Origin: Pseudomonas sp. GV085
Lineage (GTDB): Bacteria; Pseudomonadota; Gammaproteobacteria; Pseudomonadales; Pseudomonadaceae
DNA length: 64,000 bases
NCBI RefSeq assembly: GCF_003050925.1
Contig: NZ_QAOV01000014.1
Span: 116,317-180,316 of the forward strand
Direction: 5' to 3'
Both the position numbers and the translations under genes were made by a program. Below are positions 34,346 through 43,100 of this stretch, one piece after another. Position 1 is the stretch's first letter, and each line of letters starts with the position of its first letter. The notes below the pieces were generated by a model. That model saw nothing but the letters and a program-made list of their open reading frames with translations. It ran no database searches and was not told where the DNA came from.

Positions 34346-35118
34346 CGTCACGACAGTCTCCACGCTGCATTCTCATCACCGGTGCCACAGGCGGCATTGG
34401 TGGCGCGCTGGCACCCGCCTACGCGAAACCGGGGGTTACGCTGATCCTGCAGGGCCGACGCCTGGACCGCCTGGAGGAAATGGCCGCCCAGTGCCGCGCC
34501 GCCGGCGCCCGCGTACTGCTGCAACCGCTGGATGTTCAGGATCTGCAGGCCTTGCGCAGCTGGATCGGCGAGATCAGTGTCACCGAGCAGCCGGACCTGA
34601 TCATTGTCGGTGCCGGGGTCAATACGTCCACCGGCGACAACGGCGAAGGCGAAGTCTGGGAGCTGTCCCAGGCGCTGATCGAAATCAACGTGCTGGCAGC
34701 CCTTGCCACGGTGCAGGCCGCATTGCCGGCCATGCGTGCCCGCAAGTCCGGGCAGATCGCCCTGTTCAGCTCGCTGGCCGGTTGGCGCGGACTGCCGGCC
34801 ACACCGAGTTACAGCGCCAGCAAGGCCGCGATCAAGGCTTATGGCGAAGCCATGCGCGACCTGGTGGCAACCGATGGTGTGAAGATCAACGTGATCATGC
34901 CGGGCTACGTCGAATCGAAAATGTGCTTTGAAATGCCCGGGCCAAAACCGCTGCTCTGGACCCCGGACAAGGCTGCGCGACGGATTCAGCGCGGGCTGGC
35001 GGCGAACCAGGCGCGCATCAGCTTTCCGTTCCCGCTGAACCTTGGGTGCTGGGCTCTGGGGGTCATCCCGCCACGACTGTCGTCGATCATTTTGCGGTGG
35101 CTGGATTACGGTGCCTGA
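34342..35118 (+). CDS. SDR oxidoreductase, RkpH-like
   Basis: 258 residues of classical SDR type: cofactor motif GATGGIGG (11-18), a downstream Arg (LQGRRLDR) favouring NADP, catalytic Ser143/144 (FSSLAGW), and Y157xxxK161 (YSASKAAIKAYGE). The active-site surroundings resemble ketoreductases that act on long-chain bases (3-ketosphinganine reductases). The position between kpsS and the sulfatase-fold gene, overlapping both (4 bp and 8 bp), matches rkpH in the S. meliloti rkp-1 region. Proposed role: reduction of the beta-keto amine made by the oxoamine synthase. That substrate is inference. Confidence 0.8.
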   Translation: MTSRQSPRCILITGATGGIGGALAPAYAKPGVTLILQGRRLDRLEEMAAQCRAAGARVLLQPLDVQDLQALRSWIGEISVTEQPDLIIVGAGVNTSTGDNGEGEVWELSQALIEINVLAALATVQAALPAMRARKSGQIALFSSLAGWRGLPATPSYSASKAAIKAYGEAMRDLVATDGVKINVIMPGYVESKMCFEMPGPKPLLWTPDKAARRIQRGLAANQARISFPFPLNLGCWALGVIPPRLSSIILRWLDYGA

Positions 35119-36628
35119 TTTTTTGAATAACGTTTTTTGCTCGGTTGTAGTGCCTGGTTTTCTCCTGTCTTGCGCAATCGAAATGCTCCTGGTGCCGCGT
35201 ACCGGCTGGTCCCGTCCGCTTCGCAGCTGGCTGTTGCATGGCGGTGCCTGGGCATTCGCCGTTGGCTTGCTGTACCTGATCAGCGGTCGCGCGTATTTCA
35301 GTGCGGTCAACGTGCTGGCGCTGTGGCTGCTGATCGTGCTGGTGAGCAACGCCAAATACCATTCGCTGCGCGAGCCATTTGTCTGCGCCGATTTCGAATA
35401 CTTCAGCGACGCCATCCGCTTTCCACGCCTGTACTTGCCATTCTTCGGCATTGGCAAAGCCATCGGCCTGGCCCTTCTGTTTATCGCCTACCTGGCGTGC
35501 GGGTTGTATTTCGAACCGGTGGGCAGCAATGCTCGCGTCGTGGCTACGGGCACGCTGCTGGGCGGTTTAGTGCTGTTGATGCTCGGCGGCTTGAAGCCAC
35601 TGCGCCCGACGTTCGACGCCAGCCTCGACCTCGGTCGCTGGGGTTTGGCGGCCAGTTTGTGGACGTACTTTATCGCGGCCCGGCGCCCGGTGGACCTCAA
35701 TCGACTGCACTCGGCGTTTGCCGATGAGCTGCCACGCCCGGCGTCCGACACCGTGCTGCCGGACCTGGTATCGGTACAAAGCGAATCGTTCTTCGATGCG
35801 CGCAGGCTGTGGCCCGGCATCCGTCCACAGGTGCTCGGCCACTTCGACACCTTGCGGGCCGAGGCGCTGGCCCAGGGTCGTCTGCAAGTCGCCGCGTGGG
35901 GCGCCAACACGGTTCGCAGCGAGTTTGCCTTCCTCACCGGGATCAAGGTCGACCAACTGGGCGTGCATCGATTCAACCCTTATCGCCACCTGGCGCGACA
36001 GGGCGTTGCGAGCATCGCCAAGGCGCTCAAACGCCAGGGTTATCGCACGGTCTGCGTGCATCCTTATGTCGGCAGTTTTTATGGTCGGGACAAGGTGTTG
36101 CCTGCACTGGGCTTCGACGAATTCATCGACGTCCGCAGTTTCACCGAACAGCAAAAGGCCGGCCCGTTCATCGGTGACTGCGCGGTGGCGGACAAGATCA
36201 GCGCGTTGCTTGATGATCCGTCCCGTACCCAGCCGTTGTTTATTCATGCCATCACCATGGAAAACCACGGCCCGCTGCACCTGGAAAATGTCGAAGCCGA
36301 CGACCTGCCGCAGTGGTTTGACCAGCCGCTACCAGAAAGCCTGCGTGATCTGGCTCCGTACGTGCGCCACTTGAGCAATGCCGACCGCATGCTCGGTCAG
36401 CTGCGTGAACATTTTCTGAGCCGCAGCACACCAACCGGGCTGTGCTTTTTCGGTGACCATGTGCCGATCCTGCCTGACGTCTATGGCGCCCTGGAGGCAC
36501 CGGATGGCGATACCGAGTACTTCATCTGGTCCAATACTTCGCCGCGTGCCAATGCCTGCGCAGACCTCGGAGTCGAGCATCTGGCCAAGGCCTTTATCGA
36601 CCATCTGGCCCCTACTGCCGATGACTGA
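35111..36628 (+). CDS. Membrane sulfatase / LTA-synthase-fold phosphotransferase, RkpI-like
   Basis: 505 residues from a GTG at 35111 overlapping the SDR stop by 8 bp. About five N-terminal helices (to residue 190) anchor a periplasmic alkaline-phosphatase-superfamily domain. Motifs: VSVQSESFFD with metal-ligand Glu225, WGANTVRSEFAFLTG with candidate nucleophile Thr267, ITMENHGPLH, and FFGDHVPILP near the end. This set matches phosphoglycerol or phosphoethanolamine transferases (LTA synthase, MdoB) better than true sulfatases, which need a Cys/Ser for formylglycine. In rkp-1 the equivalent is RkpI. It may place a phospho-headgroup on the capsule lipid. Confidence 0.8.
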   Translation: MPDFLNNVFCSVVVPGFLLSCAIEMLLVPRTGWSRPLRSWLLHGGAWAFAVGLLYLISGRAYFSAVNVLALWLLIVLVSNAKYHSLREPFVCADFEYFSDAIRFPRLYLPFFGIGKAIGLALLFIAYLACGLYFEPVGSNARVVATGTLLGGLVLLMLGGLKPLRPTFDASLDLGRWGLAASLWTYFIAARRPVDLNRLHSAFADELPRPASDTVLPDLVSVQSESFFDARRLWPGIRPQVLGHFDTLRAEALAQGRLQVAAWGANTVRSEFAFLTGIKVDQLGVHRFNPYRHLARQGVASIAKALKRQGYRTVCVHPYVGSFYGRDKVLPALGFDEFIDVRSFTEQQKAGPFIGDCAVADKISALLDDPSRTQPLFIHAITMENHGPLHLENVEADDLPQWFDQPLPESLRDLAPYVRHLSNADRMLGQLREHFLSRSTPTGLCFFGDHVPILPDVYGALEAPDGDTEYFIWSNTSPRANACADLGVEHLAKAFIDHLAPTADD

Positions 36629-37232
36629 AACCCGAGGTGAGCCGGTGCAGGTGGTTCTCGCGTCCAGCCTAGCGCAGCGCGACCCTGCGGTTGCGCGCTG
36701 GATCACCGCGGGGCGCGGCTCGTTGGCGTTTATCCTCGGCGATGAAGACTGCCGCCATCGCCTGCTCGCGCAGTCGATCAACTGGGACCGCGTCCTGCTG
36801 GCCTGTCAGGACGGCGCACCAGTGGGTTACGCCTCGTTCAAACACCAGCGCCGCGGACCATTTTCACCGGGCATCCGGCCATTCATTCATGAATTTGGGC
36901 GACTGGGCGGCTCGCTGCGTTATGGCCTGTTCGTGATCAGCGAATGTCGCGAGTGGTACTACGGTTTTTATCTGTACGGCTTGCATGTGCGCAAAGCCGC
37001 ACGACGCCAGGGGGTGGCCAGTGCCTTGTTGCAGGTCGCCTTTGATCAGGCACTGAGCCTTGGCCATACCAAAATCGAGCTGGAAGTGCAGGTGAAGAAC
37101 CTTGCGGCCAGGGCGTTCTATGCCCGCCACGCTTTCATGCCGAGACACACCTTTCCAACGAACTGGCTGAGCTGCGTGATGCCCTTCCCGACGGTCATCA
37201 ACCTGCGCCGCAGACTATCGCCCCATCCATGA
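36621..37232 (+). CDS. GNAT-family acyltransferase
   Basis: 203 residues starting MTETRGEPVQVVL; the ATG at 36621 overlaps the previous stop by 8 bp. The coenzyme A motif is LHVRKAARRQGVASALL (Arg/Gln-x-x-Gly-x-Ala pattern), followed by IELEVQVKNLAARAFYARHAF, a typical GNAT C-terminal half. The tight coupling to the SDR and sulfatase-fold genes suggests the same pathway. Bacterial ceramide synthases also use a GNAT-like fold, so N-acylation of an amino-lipid is one option; acetylation of a sugar is another. Substrate not readable from sequence. Confidence 0.75.
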   Translation: MTETRGEPVQVVLASSLAQRDPAVARWITAGRGSLAFILGDEDCRHRLLAQSINWDRVLLACQDGAPVGYASFKHQRRGPFSPGIRPFIHEFGRLGGSLRYGLFVISECREWYYGFYLYGLHVRKAARRQGVASALLQVAFDQALSLGHTKIELEVQVKNLAARAFYARHAFMPRHTFPTNWLSCVMPFPTVINLRRRLSPHP

Positions 37233-37243
37233 GCAGCCCGTAA

Positions 37244-38671
37244 ATGAATCGATCCGTACCCCTTGAATCGCTGGTGGATGGTCCCGGCCGGGTGGGCATC
37301 ATGTCGCAGTGGGTGATGTGGAAAGTCCATCATCTGGAGGAGTTTCTCGACCCCGAAGGTCAGCCTCATTGGCTGTGGCGACGCGGCCGGCAGCGCCCCG
37401 CAGGCTTGAAGGCGATTGCCGGAATCGGCTACAAAAGTTCCTCTGACCATGCGCGGGTCTTGTGCAAGCGCTGGGGCATTCCCTACGTCGCACTGGAGGA
37501 TGGCTTCCTGCGTTCATCTTCGCTGGGCGTCGAAGGCGATACGCCGATGTCGATGGTGGTCGACCCCATTGGCATTCACTACCTGGCCGATCGCCCGTCA
37601 CGGCTGGAGAACATCCTGCAAGCCCCGCAGACCCTGAGCGCTTCGGAGCAGGCGACCGCACGGGAGCTGATTGCCCTGATGCGCAGCAGTGGCATCGGCA
37701 AATACAACAACGCACCGGACCTGAGCGACGACGACCCGCTGGGCCGTGACAAGCCGCTGATTCTGGTGGTCGACCAGACTTATGGCGACTTCTCCATCCC
37801 AGGCGGCGGGCTGTACGAAGCCGATTTTATCCGCATGCTCGACGAAGCACTGGCGCAACACCCCGAGGCGGACGTGCGGGTGCGGATTCACCCGGACTGC
37901 ATCAACGGCCACAAAAAAAGTTGCCTGCTTGACGCCGCTCTTGCCCGCGGCGTGACGCTGGAAAGTCGCCATGTGTCCTGGGCCTCGCTGGCGCGCCGGG
38001 CGCAGCGGGTCTATGTAGGTACCAGTCAGGCCGGGCTCGAGGCCTTGATTCAAGGCATCCCGGTCACCTGCTTCGGCTTGCCGTTCTACGCCGGCTGGGG
38101 CCTGACCGATGATCGCCTGGCAATCCCCCGTCGCCAGGCACGACCGAACCTTGAGCAATTGGTGGCGGCGGCGTACATCCGCTATTGCCGCTACGTCGAC
38201 CCGCTGACCGATCAGCGTTGCGATGTCATGACTGTGGCCCGTCAACTGGCCCGGCAAAAACACCAGGACAGCCAGTTCGCGGGGACATTGACCGTGCTGG
38301 GTGTGCCACACCGACAGCGGCCGGTGATCCGGACCTTGCTCAAAAGCCGGTGGGGCCGGTTGACGTTCGCCAGCGATAGTGCCGGGCTGATGCAATCCGT
38401 AGTCGGCGAAACCGGCAAGCTGTTGGTGTGGCGAGCCAGCGAACCCGGTGATCTGCAATCCCGTGCCGAGGCCCACAACGTGCCGCTATGGCGCATCAGC
38501 CCGGGCATGCTGCAATCACCGGGTGGCGATGAGCAACCACTGGTTCAGATTCGCGGCCTGCCGTGCAGCCCCCATCAAGCCCGGGAGTACAACTCCCATT
38601 CTAAAGCCGGCCTGCTCGACCGCTGCGCACGTTATCGACAAATTCACCGCTACCTCAGACGCATGTTCTGA
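37244..38671 (+). CDS. Single-module KpsC-like protein with degenerate second module, RkpJ-like
   Basis: 475 residues. Residues about 15-345 form one complete KpsC-type module: VALEDGFLRSSSLGVEGD, DPIGIHYLADRPSRLE, VVDQTYGDFS, VYVGTSQAGLEALIQGIPVT and PFYAGWGLTDD. The remaining 130 residues look like the start of a second module that is cut short: WRASEPGDLQSRAEAHNVPL then WRISPGMLQS takes the place of VEDGFLRS, and the rest of the fold is missing. It is the last gene of the kpsC operon. In S. meliloti the similar gene is rkpJ. A third Kdo transferase acting on a different acceptor or linkage is plausible. Confidence 0.8.
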   Translation: MNRSVPLESLVDGPGRVGIMSQWVMWKVHHLEEFLDPEGQPHWLWRRGRQRPAGLKAIAGIGYKSSSDHARVLCKRWGIPYVALEDGFLRSSSLGVEGDTPMSMVVDPIGIHYLADRPSRLENILQAPQTLSASEQATARELIALMRSSGIGKYNNAPDLSDDDPLGRDKPLILVVDQTYGDFSIPGGGLYEADFIRMLDEALAQHPEADVRVRIHPDCINGHKKSCLLDAALARGVTLESRHVSWASLARRAQRVYVGTSQAGLEALIQGIPVTCFGLPFYAGWGLTDDRLAIPRRQARPNLEQLVAAAYIRYCRYVDPLTDQRCDVMTVARQLARQKHQDSQFAGTLTVLGVPHRQRPVIRTLLKSRWGRLTFASDSAGLMQSVVGETGKLLVWRASEPGDLQSRAEAHNVPLWRISPGMLQSPGGDEQPLVQIRGLPCSPHQAREYNSHSKAGLLDRCARYRQIHRYLRRMF

Positions 38672-38674
38672 TCC

Positions 38675-38808
38675 ATTGCTGGCGAAGGCGCCTTTGAAAC
38701 TTGTAGTGCGCTTTCGGCCGTCTTCGCTGGCAAGCCAGCTCCTACAAAATCGTGCGCATACCGTCACTTTTCGTGTCCACACATTCCCTGTAGGAGCCGG
38801 CTTGCGCC
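38675..38808. repeat. REPIN plus solitary REP, GAGCTGGCTTGCCAGCGAAG type
   Basis: An imperfect inverted pair at 38675-38746 (TTGCTGGCGAAGGCGCC ... TCTTCGCTGGCAAGCCAGCT) and a lone half-element TGTAGGAGCCGGCTTGCGCC at 38789-38808. They separate the convergent KpsC-like and oxoamine synthase genes; no ordinary terminator is visible there. Confidence 0.8.
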
Positions 38809-38816
38809 TACTTGCG

Positions 38817-40166
38817 TTATAGCTTTTTCAGCTCCTGCGCGACGACGGCGACGGTCTCGGCGATTTGCTCGGGGGTGTGCAGGCATGACACGAAGAAGCG
38901 TACGCGGGCGGACTTTTCCGACACTGCCGGGTGCAGGATCGGCTGGGCATTGATGCCGCGTTGGGCCAGGGCGCCGGACAGTTGCGTGGCCTTGAGCGAG
39001 CTGCCGGTAATCACCGGAATTACCGCCAGCCCGGTGCTGGTGCCGGTGTCCAGTCCCGCCTCGCGGGCCAGGGCCAGAAACTGTTGGCCGCGTGCCTGCA
39101 AGGTCGCCACGCGCTCGGCATCCGTGGCCATGCAGCGCAAGGCAGCCAGCGCAGCGGCAGCCACCGAGGCCGGCATGCCGACGCTGTAGAGAAACCCCGG
39201 AGCCATGAATTTCAAGTGTTCCACCAGTGCCGATTCACCGGCAATGTAGCCCCCACAACTGGCCAGCGACTTGCTCAGGGTGCCCATCCAGATGTCCACG
39301 TCCCGGCCGGCCAGGCCGAAGTGCTCACGAATGCCCTTGCCATTGGCGCCCATCACACCCAGGGAATGCGCTTCGTCGACCATAAGGAACACCCGGTGCC
39401 TGTTTTTCAGCTCGACGAATCGCGGCAGGTCCGGGTAATCGCCGTCCATGCTGTAGATCCCTTCAAGCACCACCAGGACCCGCTCGAAATGCTGGCGCTG
39501 ATCGCCGAGCAGGCGGTCGAGCGCTTCCCAATCGTTGTGGGCAAAGCTGAGCCGGCGCGCACCGGACAGTTGAATCCCTTGCAGCACACTGTTGTGGATC
39601 AGCTCGTCATGCACCACCAGATCACGGGGGCCGAACAGGTAGCCAATGGTCGTGACATTGGTGGCATGACCGCTGACGAAGGTGATGGCGTCATCGACCT
39701 CATACAGGCTGGCCAGTTCGGCTTCCAGTTCACGATGGATCGGTCGGTCTCCGGAGACCAGGCGACTGGCCGATACCGACGTGCCGTAATGATCGATGGC
39801 AGCCTTGGCAGCCTCGGCAATCGCCGGATGCCCGGAGTAACCCAGGTAGTTGTAACTGGCAAAGTTGACGAAGCGTCGGCCCTGAATCGTTGTCTCGGCA
39901 CCCGCCAGGCTTTCGTGCAACTTGAAGAACGGATTGGCCAGGCCGATGCGCGCCGCGCCGTCGCGCATGATCCGCAGTTGCTGGTAACCGGGGTGCTGAT
40001 CGAAACGATAGAACTGCTCCGGTACTGCCCGGGCATTGCGCCCAACCTGCGCCAGCGAGGCGGGTTGCGCCCCCTCGCTGCTCTGTCGCTGGCGCCGTTC
40101 CAGGGCTTGCTGGATCAGCTTGTCTTTCATTGAAGCGCCAAGCCCGGATGAAGGTTTAGTGGTCAT
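38817..40166 (-). CDS. PLP-dependent alpha-oxoamine synthase, RkpG-like
   Basis: 449 residues of the BioF/KBL/CqsA/serine palmitoyltransferase family. Segments: FASYNYLGYSGHPAI, GTSVSASRLVSGDRPIHRELE, VDEAHSLGVMGANG, and the PLP site GTLSKSLASCGGY with Lys299. An N-terminal extension of about 60 residues precedes the core. It lies 8 bp after the PKS gene, on the same strand, so it most likely off-loads the PKS acyl-ACP by decarboxylative condensation with an amino acid, giving an alpha-amino ketone. Not biotin BioF: no bio genes are near and the context is capsule. The equivalent in S. meliloti is rkpG. The amino-acid substrate is unknown. Confidence 0.85.
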   Translation of the reverse strand: MTTKPSSGLGASMKDKLIQQALERRQRQSSEGAQPASLAQVGRNARAVPEQFYRFDQHPGYQQLRIMRDGAARIGLANPFFKLHESLAGAETTIQGRRFVNFASYNYLGYSGHPAIAEAAKAAIDHYGTSVSASRLVSGDRPIHRELEAELASLYEVDDAITFVSGHATNVTTIGYLFGPRDLVVHDELIHNSVLQGIQLSGARRLSFAHNDWEALDRLLGDQRQHFERVLVVLEGIYSMDGDYPDLPRFVELKNRHRVFLMVDEAHSLGVMGANGKGIREHFGLAGRDVDIWMGTLSKSLASCGGYIAGESALVEHLKFMAPGFLYSVGMPASVAAAALAALRCMATDAERVATLQARGQQFLALAREAGLDTGTSTGLAVIPVITGSSLKATQLSGALAQRGINAQPILHPAVSEKSARVRFFVSCLHTPEQIAETVAVVAQELKKL

Positions 40167-40174
40167 AGTCAGTG

Positions 40175-43100
40175 TCAGTCGATCAAACGGGAAAGGTCGG
40201 AGCCCTGGTTGCGCACGCCTTCGCTGACCAGGGCCAGTTCGGCCTGGGACAGATCGACGCCATGGCGCGCCAAAGCATCGGCGGTCAGTATCTGCAAATT
40301 GTCTTCGCTACCGGAATCCGCCTCGGCGTCCTGGTGGCTGCGCAGCAGTTCGAGGATACGCACAGTGAGTTTGGCGATGCTTGAAGTTTCACTCAGCTCC
40401 ATCACCGGCAAGCGAATGCCGAAGCGCTCTTCGACCGCGACCACCAACTCCACACTCATCAGCGAGTCGAGCCCCAGCTCCTGTAGCGGACGGCTGCTGT
40501 CGAGCTTGCTGGCAGGAATGCGCAAAATCTCACTGATTTCCTGCTTGAGCATTTCGGCGAACAGTTCGGTGAGTTCCTGATCATTCATTTCCGCCAACAG
40601 GCGCTGAATGTCATCGACATCGCTCTCTTCGTCCTGCTCGCCGCTGTGCAGCCTGGCCAGTTCAGTGAATTTCGGTGTACCGGCCGCCGGCAAGAAACGC
40701 GACAAGGCCTTCCAGTCGAGTTCCAACACCCCCAGCCCGGAACGCCGTTGCAGCAACAGCTTCTCCAGGGTATCGAGGGCCGCTTGCGACTGCAGGGCCG
40801 CGCCGCCCATACGGCTTTGCAGGGCGTCCTTGATGTCCTGGTTGCGCGCGAGGAAACCGGCGTCATCAATCGCGCCCCACAGCACGGCGGTCGCCGGCAG
40901 CCCTTGCAACAAGCGATGACGCGCCAGTGCTTCGAGCCAATGGTTGGCCGCCACGTAGTTGGCCTGCCCCGGGTTGCCGAACAGGGTCGTGGCCGAGGAG
41001 AACAGCACGAAGAAGTCCAACGGCAAATGGGCCGTCAATTCATGCAGCAATTGTGCGCCTTTGGCTTTGGGTTCAAGCACCCGTTGCAACTGCTCCTGGC
41101 TGAGGTTGCGGATCAGCCCATCGTCAAACACGGTGGCCGCATGCACGATGCCCCGCAACGGTGCCCTGGAGGCTTCGATGCTCGCCAGCACGCTACGCAA
41201 TTGAGCGCTATCGGTGATATCGCAAGCCAGCGCCTGCACCTCGATACCTTGCTCGCGCCACGCCGCCAGCGACGGCTGCGCTTCTTCGGTAGCAGCACCG
41301 CGACGACCGAGCAGCACCAGGTGACGCGCGCCCTTCTCCACCAGCCATTGCGCGGTACGCAGACCGAAACCGCTGAGCCCGCCCGTCACCAGGTAGGTGC
41401 CGTCGGCGGCCAGTTGCAAGGCCTGAGCCTGCGCCGCCGGTGCGTGGAAAACCTGCTGGATCGGTGTGCGGTAGGTGACGACGATCTTGCCGATCTGCCG
41501 CGCCTGCTGCATGTAGCGGAATGCTTCGACGACTTCATTGGCATCGAAGGCGCGATAAGGCAGCGGGCTCAAAATGCCGTCGCGGAACAACGCCATCATT
41601 TCGCCAAACAGCCGACGGGTCAGCTGCGGACGTTCGCTCATGAGCTGGTCGGCATCGATGCCAAAGTAGCTGATGTTATTGCGGAACGGCCGCAGGCCGA
41701 TCTTGGTGTTCTGGTAAAAGTCGCGCTTGCCCAGTTCGAGGAAGCGACCAAACGGCTTGAGTACCCGCAGATTGCGATTGATGGCCTCGCCCGCCAGGGA
41801 GTTGAGTACTACATCCACGCCGCGGCCATCGGTAATGGCCAGGATGTCATCGGCAAACGCCAGCGAACGCGAGTCGAAGATATGCTCGACGCCCAACAGG
41901 CGCAGGAAATCGCGCTTCTCGTCGCTACCCGCCGTGGCGTAGATTTCGGCGCCGCACCATTTTGCAATCTGGATCGCGGCAATGCCGACGCCGCCCGCTG
42001 CACCGTGAATCAGGATTTTCTCTCCCGGTTCAAGCCGCGCCAGGTGATGCACGGCGTAATACACGGTGAAGAAAGTACTCGGAATGGTCGCCGCCGCTTC
42101 AAACGACATGCCTTCAGGAATGCGCGCCACAGCATTGGCGTTGGTGATCAGGCGATTGGCGAAGCTCGACGGACCAAAACCGACGACACGGTCGCCCGGC
42201 TGGAAATCACCCTCGACCATCGCCCCTTTACCACGCACCACACCGGCAAACTCGAAGCCCAGCGTCGGGCCCGAGAAGCCATTTTCGATCGCTTCATCAG
42301 ACAGCAGACCCAACGCGTACATAACATCGCGGAAGTTCAAACCCGTGGCCTGAACCTCGATATCCAGTTCATCGTCTGCCGGCACCAGCGCCGCTCGTGC
42401 TTCCCAGCGCAGATTGCGCAACTGCCCCGGCAAATCGAAGCCGAGCTTGACCTGCGTCGGCGCATCCAGCCGCGCACTGCCTGGCAACTCATCGGGCTGG
42501 ATTCGTAGCCGTGCGACATACCGATCGCCCGCCGCGCTGATCGCCAGTTCGGTTTCTTCATCGGCATTGAGCAGTGCCGGCACCAGGGCCTCGACGCCAG
42601 CGCCAATCGCCAGATCGAGCAGACGAACTCGACAACCGACTGCTTCGTTCGTCAACGTCCGACCGAAGCCCCACAAGGCAGCATCGGCGATGCCTTGCAC
42701 AGTCGTATCCAGGCGGGTGCCTTGCGGTAACAAATGGATGGCGGCGCCGGAGGTCAGCAACCAGCAATCCGCAGCGACGCCGGCCGATTCACAGGCTTGC
42801 GTGATGGCTGCGGCGTGCATGCAGCGGTCAGCCTGGGCATCAAGCCCTTGGGGTGCGAACAGGCCCGCCAGCATTACCACGTGTTGAGGCAGCGCTGGAC
42901 GTTCACGTAACTGTTGCGCCAGATCCGATGCCGAGCCAGGCGCGAGCAGCGCGGCCTCTTGACCTTGCTCGCGCAACATCGAGGCGAGTGCCCGGGCAAA
43001 CGGTGCTTCAGGACCTTGCCCATCGGCTACCAGCAACCAGCTCTGGCGCGGATACTCACGTGCAACCACAAGGGTCTTCGCGGAATTTTCGGCGGCTACC

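Noticed and set aside
38817..40166. Assignment of the oxoamine synthase as BioF or 2-amino-3-ketobutyrate CoA ligase
   Set aside because: No biotin or threonine-degradation genes are near, it is coupled to a PKS, and it has an N-terminal extension; the capsule-linked RkpG-like role fits better.
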